From positions 1-64,000 of the forward strand of contig NZ_JAIXHL010000016.1 of the NCBI RefSeq assembly GCF_030145815.1: 64,000 nt of DNA, read 5' to 3'. The stretch's first letter is position 1; the number at the start of each line of letters is the position of its first letter. The notes under the pieces are model-generated. The model worked only from the letters and a program-made list of their open reading frames with translations. It was not told the origin of the DNA and searched no databases. This document shows positions 16,563 through 24,221 of the stretch, in pieces. The stretch is from Sphingomonas sp. (GTDB taxonomy: Bacteria; Pseudomonadota; Alphaproteobacteria; Sphingomonadales; Sphingomonadaceae). The translations under genes and the position numbers were made by a program.

Positions 16563-17783
16563 ATGCGTTTGTTGATTTCTGGATTGCTGGCATCGCTTCT
16601 GCCCGGCACGGCGTCGGCGCAAAACAGCACGTCCACCGGACAGGGCGACCTCAAGGCGCTGCTGGAGCGTGTTCGGGCGCCGATGTACACCGCGACCGGT
16701 GCAACCATCGCGGGAAAGACGGCGACATATTCAGTCTCTGGCGCCGGGTGCGCGACGAAGGTCGAGGTTAGCTTTCCGTCGCACGAAATTGCCGGCACCG
16801 CGCACCCGGCACGCACCGACACGCGTAACATCGCCTGGGGCAAGGTTCAGTCGACCCGCCTGTCGAACAACGACACCTATGTCGTAATCGTCGCGCCGGA
16901 TCAGCCGACGGGGGGCCGTTTTCTTTACGGTGGCGCCGCTGCGGCCGCCCTGAAGGCGGCCGTCGATCGCCTTGTCCGCGCTTGCGGGGGCCGGACGAGT
17001 GACCGAGTCGTCGCGGCTCCGCCCCCGCCGCCGTCACCGCCCCCACCGCCGTCACCGCCCCCACCGCCGTCGCCGCCCCCACCGCCCCCTCAACCGGCGA
17101 TCAAGATCGCAGCCGTTCCGGGCAAGGGCTATGCCGCTGTCGTGGAGACGTTTCCCGTCACGCAACTCACGGCAGTCAGCGACCGCATCTCCGCGCTGGC
17201 GAAACAACGCTGCGGCCGCCTGTCCGTGCGCATGGGCCGCTACAAATATTTCACCAGCACCGACGCACAGGGCCGCGCCGCGCTGATCCAGTATCGGCAG
17301 AGCTTCTCCTGCTACGACCCCGCGACCGACCCGTATGAACGCGCGCCCGCCGACTGGAAGCCGAGTGCGCAGGATCAAGCCGACCTCACCGCCTTTGCCG
17401 AACGCTATATGGGCCTGCTCGACCGCAGCGATTACCTCGCGGGCATGCCGATGATGGAGCCGATCCTCGAGATCGAGAAGGATGAGTGGCTCAGCGTTCC
17501 CAACATGCTCAAGCAGCATTCCGGTGGAAAAGGTCGCTGGACGCTGCAGACGCTTGGCTGGGCAAACAATCCGGAGGGTGCGTCGCATCCCGGCCGCTAT
17601 GCGTTCGTCAAGGTGACCGGAAGCTACCCCCGGATCGCGGCCTATTGCGGCACGCTGGTGATCTACCGCCAGCGCCCCGGTTCCTACCTCATCACCCAGC
17701 AGAATCTGAGCGTGATCCCGGAAAGCTGGATCACCAGCGGTCGGACCACCCGCGCAGAGGCGCTCAAGACCTGCGACCAATAA
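16563..17783 (+). CDS. Secreted proline-rich protein of unknown function
   Basis: I do not recognise a characterised family. The 406-residue protein has a clear signal peptide (1-19, cut at ASA|Q), a first domain with CATKVEVSFPSHE, a 26-residue almost pure Pro/Ser tract (PPPPPS repeats) near 155-180, and a C-terminal domain. The last ~110 residues, with GRWTLQTLGWANNPEG and GRYAFVKVTGSYPRIA, resemble DUF4019-type domains, but only tentatively. It sits between gspD and the second L/M/N set, so it may be a secreted substrate or cell-envelope partner; this is inference from position. Start chosen for the signal peptide. Confidence 0.65.
   Translation: MRLLISGLLASLLPGTASAQNSTSTGQGDLKALLERVRAPMYTATGATIAGKTATYSVSGAGCATKVEVSFPSHEIAGTAHPARTDTRNIAWGKVQSTRLSNNDTYVVIVAPDQPTGGRFLYGGAAAAALKAAVDRLVRACGGRTSDRVVAAPPPPPSPPPPPSPPPPPSPPPPPPQPAIKIAAVPGKGYAAVVETFPVTQLTAVSDRISALAKQRCGRLSVRMGRYKYFTSTDAQGRAALIQYRQSFSCYDPATDPYERAPADWKPSAQDQADLTAFAERYMGLLDRSDYLAGMPMMEPILEIEKDEWLSVPNMLKQHSGGKGRWTLQTLGWANNPEGASHPGRYAFVKVTGSYPRIAAYCGTLVIYRQRPGSYLITQQNLSVIPESWITSGRTTRAEALKTCDQ
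17028..17081 (+). repeat. Three 18-bp tandem repeats encoding a proline spacer
   Basis: Three contiguous 18-base units (CCGCCGTCACCGCCCCCA, the third with one change) encode PPSPPP repeats in the secreted protein. Such in-frame arrays vary in copy number by slippage and usually act as extended linkers. Confidence 0.85.
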
Positions 17784-18209
17784 TCACTGCGCGGGCGGCG
17801 GTTCGTCCTGTATCGCCACCCGCACCCGCTCGCGCCCACGGGTGAAGAAGGCCGCGTCGATCGCGAGGCTCTCGAGCCGCCAGCCATCGACGCTCTCGCC
17901 CACCGCCAGCGTCCGCGCGCTGCCATCGGCGGTCCGCACCAGCGCCACCGCGTCGCGGTTGAGCCGGCCGGCAATGCCCGTCAGCTCCGGGGCATCGGCC
18001 GGGGCGGCGCTCGCCTCCGCCGCGGCAAATAGCGGTCGGTCGAACACCCGCGCCGGCGCTGGCAGGGGCTGCGGCACCAGCGTTGCGGCAACGGGACGCG
18101 CTTCTGGCCCTGGCGCATGCCCATAAGGGTAGAGCGCGATCACCGGCACCAGCGCCGAGACCAGCCCCGCCGCGATCATGAGCCGCATTTCGGTCCGGCT
18201 TAGCGCCAT
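17784..18209 (-). CDS. GspC/GspN-like (PilP-like) T2SS accessory protein
   Basis: A 141-residue protein: one N-terminal membrane helix (MRLMIAAGLVSALVPVIALYPYG), a short Pro/Ala linker and a small periplasmic domain (LTGIAGRLNRDAVALVRTADG ... LAVGESVDGWRLESL). It resembles the homology region of GspC/PilP-type proteins, which contact secretins. It ends next to the plus-strand secreted protein and overlaps the GspMb gene by ten bases. With its two partners it forms an L/M/C-N mini-operon separate from the main cluster. Exact family membership is uncertain. Confidence 0.6.
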   Translation of the reverse strand: MALSRTEMRLMIAAGLVSALVPVIALYPYGHAPGPEARPVAATLVPQPLPAPARVFDRPLFAAAEASAAPADAPELTGIAGRLNRDAVALVRTADGSARTLAVGESVDGWRLESLAIDAAFFTRGRERVRVAIQDEPPPAQ

Positions 18210-18667
18210 GCCGCCACCATCTCCCCCTCCACCCGCACCCCGCCATCGGCGAGCGCGGTTGCGCGCCAGCTGCGGAAGCGGACCAGCGGTGTTCCGCGCT
18301 CGATCCCGTCGAGCATGGCGATCACGGCCTTCTCCTGACCCGACAGCCGAATGCGCAGCGCAACGATGCCGGACGGCGACGATGCCGGAGCAAGCGCTTC
18401 GACCAGCACCCCTGCCGATGCCGCACGCCCGCGTATCATCGTGGCAAGGCTGCGCGCGGCGGCGGCACGATCCGCAGCTGTGATCGCAAGGCCGGGCGCC
18501 AGCAGCGGGCGCACCGGCGGCGGCGGCGCGGACAGGCTGGCCATCAGGTCGGCATGGGTCTGCCGCGCCGACCACAGCCCAGCCAGCGCCGCACCCAACG
18601 GCGCCGCCAGCAGGAGCAATGCCAGCACGCCACCGCCCAGCCCCAGCGCAACACTAGCCCGGCTCAT
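18200..18667 (-). CDS. Type II secretion protein M, subtype b
   Basis: A 155-residue bitopic protein with a membrane helix at about 8-32 and a periplasmic ferredoxin-like domain (IVALRIRLSGQEKAVIAMLDGIERGTPLVRFRSW), the layout of the GspM subtype-b family seen in Xanthomonas-type systems. ATGA overlap with the upstream PilN-like gene. Its presence beside a canonical gspM means that two M-type proteins are encoded within 8 kb. Confidence 0.72.
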   Translation of the reverse strand: MSRASVALGLGGGVLALLLLAAPLGAALAGLWSARQTHADLMASLSAPPPPVRPLLAPGLAITAADRAAAARSLATMIRGRAASAGVLVEALAPASSPSGIVALRIRLSGQEKAVIAMLDGIERGTPLVRFRSWRATALADGGVRVEGEMVAAWR

Positions 18668-19176
18668 GCGCGCGTCCGCAACGTCACGACGACGCGCGCG
18701 TCCGGCGTGCGGCGCTGGCCGCTCTCCCGCAACGCGACGAGCAGCGGGTCGCGGCGCAGCGCACCGCGCAAGAGATCGGGGTCGCTCGCCGAAATCTCGA
18801 CCTGCAACTGGCCATTGGGTTCGCGTGCAGCCGAAACGAGCCGGGCATCGTCGGGCAGCGCGCGTGCCAGCCGCTCGAGCGTCGCAACCAATGCCGGCTG
18901 CCGCACGGCATCGCGCAACACCGCCGCCGCCGCTTCGCGTGTCGCCTGTGGCGCATGGCGCGCGCGGACCTGCTGCTCGATCCCCCGCGTTTCCGCCGCG
19001 ACACCAGCGCGCAGCAGGCTCGCGCCGACGATCGTCAGCAACGGCCCGAGCGCGACCAGCCCGGCCAGCGCCAGCGCAACGCGGATGTCGGGCATTGCCA
19101 GGCTGGGCCGCGCCTGCGCCGCGCGCGCGGTGCGTCGGATCAGGCGATCGGTCAGGCTGTCCCGCGGCGCGCTCAT
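18664..19176 (-). CDS. PilN/GspL-periplasmic-like protein
   Basis: A 170-residue protein with a basic cytoplasmic tail, one membrane helix (about 31-55), a coiled segment and a C-terminal ferredoxin-like fold (NGQLQVEISASDPDLLRGALRRDP). It looks like GspL without the actin-like cytoplasmic domain, that is, a PilN-like partner for the subtype-b GspM that follows. First gene of the minus-strand trio, with GAGG before the ATG. Divergent from the PhoX gene across about 160 bases. Confidence 0.6.
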   Translation of the reverse strand: MSAPRDSLTDRLIRRTARAAQARPSLAMPDIRVALALAGLVALGPLLTIVGASLLRAGVAAETRGIEQQVRARHAPQATREAAAAVLRDAVRQPALVATLERLARALPDDARLVSAAREPNGQLQVEISASDPDLLRGALRRDPLLVALRESGQRRTPDARVVVTLRTRA

Positions 19177-19338
19177 GACGCCGCCTCTAGCGAAGCCGCC
19201 GCCGCCTGCCCAGCAGTCATGAAAATGCCGCGAATTCGCAACGCGTTCGTCCGCAAATCTGCATCACGCCGTAAAGCGCTGCGGCCACAGCGACTCTGCA
19301 CCCAGTCCAAACGGGACCTGGGGTCAGGGGACACAGAC

Positions 19339-21825
19339 ATGACCGAACTCACTGCGCACGGCTTCGCGTATAGCGACGGCGACGTCGATACCAACACGAG
19401 CAGCAATCCCAGCCTCAACGCCATGATCGACCAGCGCTATTCGCGCCGCGCCGCGCTGCGTTCCGGCGCCATGGCGGCCTCGGTGGCAGTATTCGGCGGC
19501 GCAGTGCTGGCCGGTTGCGACAGCGCCGCGTCCAGCTCGGACCCCTTCCCCAACATCATCTCGGTCGGTTCGTCGGGCACGACCAAGGCCGGTCGCGTCG
19601 TCACGCTGACCGCCAATGTGACCGACAATGGCGCGGTGAGCTCGGCCTGGGTGCAGACCCAGGGGCCGACGGTCACGCTGACCAACCCGACCTCGACGAC
19701 GCCGTCCTTCATCGCGCCGGCCGTTCGGACGGCGACGCCGCTGCGCTTCGAATATCGCGCAACTGATACTGCGGGCCAGACAACGGTCGAAAGCGTCACG
19801 GTGACCGTGGATGCCGCGGAGATGGGCTTCACCTCGATTGGCAAGAACCGCAACGACGTCGTCACGGTCCCGGCCGGGTATTCGGTCACCGTCCTGACCC
19901 GCCTCGGCGATCCGATCGCTTCGGGCGTCCCGGCCTACAAGAATGACGGCACCGACACCGATTTCGCAAACCGCATCGGCGATCATGGCGACGCCCTCTA
20001 CTGGTATGGCCTGTCGTCGACCGGCGCGCGCGACGACAACAGCTCGGTGCGCGGCCTGATCGTCCAGAACCACGAGAATCTGAACGTCCAGTATCTCCAC
20101 CCGGCCGGCCCGACGTCGCCCGGCGGCGTCCGTCCGGAGAGCGAGGCGCTCAAGGAAATGGAAGCGCATGGCGTATCGGTGACCGAAGTCGTCGAAGGCG
20201 CCAACCGCGCCTGGACCTATGTCCAGAACTCGACCTTCAACCGCCGCGTTACGCCCAGCACCCCGATGGTGTTCAACGGGCCGGTGCGCGGCGCAGCGCT
20301 GCTCCGCACGCCGCATTCGACCGACGGCACCGCCGGTCGCGGCACGATCAACAACTGCGCCAATGGCCACACTTTCTGGGGCACCAACATCACGTGCGAG
20401 GAAAATTGGGCCGGCTATTTCCGCCGCAGCGGCGATGACGCCCAGCGCACCGCACGTGAAGTCGTCGCACTGCGCCGCTATGGCGTCACCAGCAGCAGCG
20501 GCAGCTATGGCTGGTCGACCGTGACCCCGGCCGACGCCAGCAACACGCTGTTCCGCCGCTGGGACGCGCGCGCGACGGTCGGCGGCAGCGCCACGACCGA
20601 TTGGCGCAACGAACCGAACCAGTTCGGCTGGGTCGTCGAAATCGATCCCTATGACAAGACCAAGGCACCGCGGAAGCGCACCGCGCTCGGCCGCATGGGC
20701 CATGAGGGCGCGTGGTTCGGCAACCCGGTTCCGGGCAAGAAGCTTGCCGTCTATCTCGGCGACGACGCGCGCGGCGAATATTTCTACAAGTTCGTCTCGA
20801 ACGCGACCTGGACCGCCAGCGACGCACAGGCGGCCGACCGCCTTGCGATCGGTGACAAATATCTCGACGCCGGCACGCTCTATGTCGCCCGCTTCGGCGC
20901 CGACGGTTCGGGCCGCTGGCTCCCGCTCGTGTTCGGTCAGGTTCCGAACCGCCCGGCGGTCGGCGCGGATCCCGAATATGTCTTTGCCGACCAGGCCGAC
21001 ATCCTGACCAATGCCCGCCTCGCCGCTGACGCGGTTGGCGCGACCAAGATGGATCGTCCGGAATGGACCGCGACCAACCCGGTCACCGGCGAAATCTACC
21101 TGACGCTGACCAACAACAATGCGTCGCTGCGCCCGATCACCGGCACCGACGCTGCCAACCCGCGCCACTATAACGACCCCAAGGGCGCGTCCAACCAATA
21201 TGGCAACCCCAACGGCCACATCCTGCGCCTGCGCGAATTGGCCGACGATCCCGCCGCGCTCAGCTTCGTGTGGGATATCTACCTGTTCGGTGCTGACTCG
21301 GCTGAGGCAAGCAGCGACGTCAACATTTCGGGCCTCACCGCGAACAACGACTTCTCCAGCCCGGACGGCCTGTGGTTCTCGCGCCCGAGCAACCCGGGTG
21401 GCCAGGTCAAGCCGCTGCTGTGGATCCAGACCGATGACGGCGCCTTCACCGATCGCACCAACAACCAGATGCTGCTCGCGATGCCGGGTATCACCAATGA
21501 CGGCGCAAGCGTGACCATCACCAACCGCGGCAGCGGCGGCACGACCGGGACCCAGACCACCCGTCGCGGTGCGCTGGCAACCGACGCAACGCTCAAGCGC
21601 TTCCTGGTTGGACCGATCGGGTGCGAAATCACCGGCGTCGACAGCACGCCGGACGGTCGCACCCTGTTCGTCGGCATCCAGCATCCGGGCGAAGATGGCA
21701 CCCCCGCCGCCCCGGACAGCAGTTGGCCGGCCACGCAGGCGACCGGCACCGCACCCGCCGGCACCCGCCCGCGTTCTGCGGTCGTGGTGATCACCAAGAA
21801 CGACGGCGGTGTCGTCGGCCTCTGA
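19339..21825 (+). CDS. PhoX-family (DUF839) phosphatase, Tat-exported lipoprotein with Ig/PKD-like domain
   Basis: PhoX enzymes are Ca/Fe-dependent alkaline phosphatases. The 828-residue protein has a long N-region, a twin-arginine motif SRRAAL (Arg36-Arg37) and a lipobox VLAGC with Cys60. An Ig/PKD-like domain (about 72-155) precedes the DUF839 beta-propeller, with VQNHENL, GTINNCANGHTFWGT and CEENWAGYF motifs. AGGGGAC precedes the ATG. In Caulobacter the T2SS releases a lipoprotein phosphatase (ElpS), so the neighbouring secretion genes are a likely exporter. I found no convincing Pho box upstream. A strong terminator follows. Confidence 0.88.
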   Translation: MTELTAHGFAYSDGDVDTNTSSNPSLNAMIDQRYSRRAALRSGAMAASVAVFGGAVLAGCDSAASSSDPFPNIISVGSSGTTKAGRVVTLTANVTDNGAVSSAWVQTQGPTVTLTNPTSTTPSFIAPAVRTATPLRFEYRATDTAGQTTVESVTVTVDAAEMGFTSIGKNRNDVVTVPAGYSVTVLTRLGDPIASGVPAYKNDGTDTDFANRIGDHGDALYWYGLSSTGARDDNSSVRGLIVQNHENLNVQYLHPAGPTSPGGVRPESEALKEMEAHGVSVTEVVEGANRAWTYVQNSTFNRRVTPSTPMVFNGPVRGAALLRTPHSTDGTAGRGTINNCANGHTFWGTNITCEENWAGYFRRSGDDAQRTAREVVALRRYGVTSSSGSYGWSTVTPADASNTLFRRWDARATVGGSATTDWRNEPNQFGWVVEIDPYDKTKAPRKRTALGRMGHEGAWFGNPVPGKKLAVYLGDDARGEYFYKFVSNATWTASDAQAADRLAIGDKYLDAGTLYVARFGADGSGRWLPLVFGQVPNRPAVGADPEYVFADQADILTNARLAADAVGATKMDRPEWTATNPVTGEIYLTLTNNNASLRPITGTDAANPRHYNDPKGASNQYGNPNGHILRLRELADDPAALSFVWDIYLFGADSAEASSDVNISGLTANNDFSSPDGLWFSRPSNPGGQVKPLLWIQTDDGAFTDRTNNQMLLAMPGITNDGASVTITNRGSGGTTGTQTTRRGALATDATLKRFLVGPIGCEITGVDSTPDGRTLFVGIQHPGEDGTPAAPDSSWPATQATGTAPAGTRPRSAVVVITKNDGGVVGL

Positions 21826-21844
21826 CCTAGTGAACCCCAACTGA

Positions 21845-21876
21845 AAGGGGGCGGTCTCGCGACCGCCCCCTTATTT
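21845..21876 (+). terminator. Rho-independent terminator of the PhoX gene
   Basis: A perfect 12-base-pair stem, AAGGGGGCGGTC / GACCGCCCCCTT, with a TCGC loop, followed by TTATTTGT. It lies 20 bases after the PhoX stop. On the other strand the stem is also followed by TTC, so it could serve the convergent lipoprotein gene weakly. Confidence 0.92.
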
Positions 21877-21896
21877 GTGTCTGTGCTCGGTGCCGG

Positions 21897-22229
21897 TCAG
21901 GTGCGGCTGCGAATTTGCGCCGTACCCTCTGGGGTAATCTCGACCACATAGGGTTCGGTATTATCGCACACGACGCGCCAGCGGATTCGGTCGGCGCGCG
22001 TTTCGACCCGCGTCAGTTCGGTCACCGTCTGGCACTCCAGCCCGGCATCGCGGATCGCGCGCAGCATGACGCCATCCTGCAGCCGCTTCGGCAAGTCCAC
22101 GATCCGCTTCTGGGTGTCGCTCAACACCAGCGGCGTCTGCGATGCCGCCGGAGCCGGAGCCGGCTCAGAACCGCCACCGCATCCGGCCAGCAACGCCGCG
22201 CCCGTCAAAATAGCCATCATCGTCCGCAT
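21897..22229 (-). CDS. Small lipoprotein of unknown function
   Basis: A 110-residue precursor with a signal peptide and lipobox LLAGC (Cys17), a short Pro/Ala linker, and an alpha/beta-looking domain with two further Cys (LECQTV, VVCDN) that could form a disulfide. I do not recognise a function. The ATG at 22229 is preceded by GGAGGTG at ideal spacing; a GTG six codons upstream is less likely. Separate from the TetR gene by 34 bases, so possibly co-transcribed. Confidence 0.75.
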   Translation of the reverse strand: MRTMMAILTGAALLAGCGGGSEPAPAPAASQTPLVLSDTQKRIVDLPKRLQDGVMLRAIRDAGLECQTVTELTRVETRADRIRWRVVCDNTEPYVVEITPEGTAQIRSRT

Positions 22230-22263
22230 CGTCCGCACCTCCGTCACTGCATAACGCCGATCG

Positions 22264-22923
22264 TCACGGCTTCGATCCGATCATCTTGAGAAACAGCCGC
22301 GTCGCCCGCTCGACCCGCGCGCGGATCGCCTCGGGCGTCGGCAGCGGCTCCAGCCCCAGCTTCAGCCCCATGTCCGCCGCGCCCTTCCACAGCCCGCACA
22401 GATCCTGCGCGGCAAGGTTGGGGTCATCGACCTCCACCTCGCCACGTGCCTGCGCTTCGGCCAGCACCTCGGCAAGCCGCCCGAAACACACACCCGGCCC
22501 CGCCTCGTAAAAGCGGCGCGCCAGCGTCGGGATCTGCGAGATTTCGTTGAGCAGCACCCGGTCGATCGCGACATGATCCTCGCTGAACATGAAGGTCAGC
22601 AGCGCAACCCCATAGGCGTTCAGCTGGTCCTCCAGCGATCGCTGGTCGGCGACCCCGGCATCGAACACCTCTGCCATCCGCGTGCTTTCGACGCGGATCA
22701 CCTCCTCGAACAAGGTCTCCTTGTCGCTGAAGCGATTATAGACCGTCACCTTCGACACGCCTGCCGCTGCCGCAATCTCCTCGATCGTGGCGGCATGGAA
22801 GCCACGCGTGAAGAACGCCTGACGGGCCGCCTCCACGATCGCCGCATATTTGGCGGGATCGCGCGGGCGGCCCGCACGGCGCGGTTCATCGCCCGCACAG
22901 GCCAGTTTGAACGGCGCGGTCAG
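22264..22923 (-). CDS. TetR-family transcriptional regulator with an apparent non-standard start
   Basis: About 219 residues. The N-terminal helix-turn-helix is clear (AARQAFFTRGFHAATIEEI, then AAAAGVSKVTVYNRFSDKETLFEEV), followed by a ligand-binding helical domain. There is no in-frame ATG, GTG or TTG between the upstream gene's stop and the conserved region. The best candidate is a CTG at 22923 that overlaps that stop as CTGA, with AAGG ten bases upstream. The alternative is a long frame opening inside the amidohydrolase gene at 23070. It is likely coupled to, and may control, the two amidohydrolase genes. Confidence 0.82.
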   Translation of the reverse strand: MTAPFKLACAGDEPRRAGRPRDPAKYAAIVEAARQAFFTRGFHAATIEEIAAAAGVSKVTVYNRFSDKETLFEEVIRVESTRMAEVFDAGVADQRSLEDQLNAYGVALLTFMFSEDHVAIDRVLLNEISQIPTLARRFYEAGPGVCFGRLAEVLAEAQARGEVEVDDPNLAAQDLCGLWKGAADMGLKLGLEPLPTPEAIRARVERATRLFLKMIGSKP

Positions 22924-24221
22924 CGCTGATACGCCTTGGGCAAGGCGCCTTCCTTCGGATCGAAATAGCGCTTGCGCAGCTGATCCTGGCGCGTCTCGAT
23001 CGGCTGTTCGACGCCGTCGATGAACACCCGCACCGCTGCACTTCCGATCTCCAGCGGGTCGCCGTCCCACACCACCACGTCGCCGCGACGGCCCGGGCGC
23101 AGCGATCCAAACTCGCCGCCCATCCCCATCGCTTCGGCGGGCTTGGAGCTGATCGTCGCGAACGCCTGCCCCCAGTCGAGCCCCGACGCGCCCGGAACTT
23201 TGGTCAGCGCGACCAGGTTACCAGCATATTGCTTGACCAGCCGTGCCTGCCGCGCCTCGTCATCGTTGATCATGCCGATACCGACCGTCACGCCAGCGGC
23301 CTGCATCCGCCCGATATTCGACTGAGTCGCCGCCAGCTGCTCGAACGACGCCGGCAGATCCGACAGCGCCGATGCCAGCACCGGCACCTTCGCCGCCGCA
23401 ATCTGCCGCGCGACGGTCCAGCCCTCGTTGACGCCGACTAGCACCAGCTTGAGCGCAGGCACCTCACGCTTGAGTTCAAGCACCACCAGAATGTCCGACG
23501 CCCGCTCGACATGCACCAGCAACGGTACCTGTCCGGTCACCACCGGCACCAGCGCCTGCGCGTCAGCGCGGGTCAGCAGCGCATCCTTGCCGCGATCGGC
23601 AAAGCTCGCCGGCGCGCGGGCATAGTCGCGCACCTCGAACAGGATATTCTTGAGCATCGCAATCGCGGCGGGTCGGCTGCCGCCGGCGCGGCGCGCGCCC
23701 TCTTCGCCATAGACCATGAACTGGAAGGCGCGCGGCTTGCTCACCGGATCCATGTCGGTGCCGAGGTCGATGATCGCCCCCTGCCCGGCAAAGATCGATC
23801 CGCGGGCTTCGGGCGCAACCACCGCACGGGTGATGCCCTCGGCACGATTGACCGTGATCGCGCTCGTCTTGGGATTCACCGCAGCCGACACATCGAGCGC
23901 GGCATTGAAGGGCGAGTTGCCAGCGGCGGAATCGTCGGTTTCGCTGACGCCATCGACCTCGACAATGCCCATGCGGGTAAAGCCCGCAAACAGGCCTGGC
24001 GTCACCCAGCGGCCACCGGCATCCACGACCGGCACCCCGGCAGGAACCGCGACACCCGTGCCCGCAGCGACGACCCGCCCATCGCGCACCACGACCGTGC
24101 CGCCATCGACCGGAGCCGAGCCGTCGCCAATCACCAGGCGCGCATTGGTAATCGCAACCGTCTGTGCGGTGGCGGGGAGTGCGGCACCCATCGCCGCAGC
24201 GGCTAGCAACAGCGCCTTCAT
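22920..24221 (-). CDS. Secreted amidohydrolase-family protein lacking the metal-binding HxH motif
   Basis: A 433-residue protein with a signal peptide (cut near ATA|Q), an N-terminal amidohydrolase beta-sandwich, and the TPGL strand at 74-77. The next residues, where the family has D-x-H-x-H, read FAGFTRMG, so the first two metal ligands are missing. The C-terminal SLRPGRRGDVVVWDGDPLE closing motif is intact. It is four-base coupled to the downstream-facing partner gene that keeps the HxH motif, so a heteromeric or structural role seems plausible. Catalysis by itself is doubtful. Confidence 0.8.
   Translation of the reverse strand: MKALLLAAAAMGAALPATAQTVAITNARLVIGDGSAPVDGGTVVVRDGRVVAAGTGVAVPAGVPVVDAGGRWVTPGLFAGFTRMGIVEVDGVSETDDSAAGNSPFNAALDVSAAVNPKTSAITVNRAEGITRAVVAPEARGSIFAGQGAIIDLGTDMDPVSKPRAFQFMVYGEEGARRAGGSRPAAIAMLKNILFEVRDYARAPASFADRGKDALLTRADAQALVPVVTGQVPLLVHVERASDILVVLELKREVPALKLVLVGVNEGWTVARQIAAAKVPVLASALSDLPASFEQLAATQSNIGRMQAAGVTVGIGMINDDEARQARLVKQYAGNLVALTKVPGASGLDWGQAFATISSKPAEAMGMGGEFGSLRPGRRGDVVVWDGDPLEIGSAAVRVFIDGVEQPIETRQDQLRKRYFDPKEGALPKAYQR

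Noticed and set aside
17028..17081. A possible CRISPR-like array
   Set aside because: The units are contiguous, in frame and encode prolines; there are no spacers.
19180..19338. A Pho box upstream of the PhoX gene
   Set aside because: Only one CAGTCAT-like half-site is visible, with no second repeat at 11-base spacing.
19324..21840. An 838-codon minus-strand open frame
   Set aside because: Antisense to the PhoX gene, which has clear domains and signals; the long frame follows from high GC.
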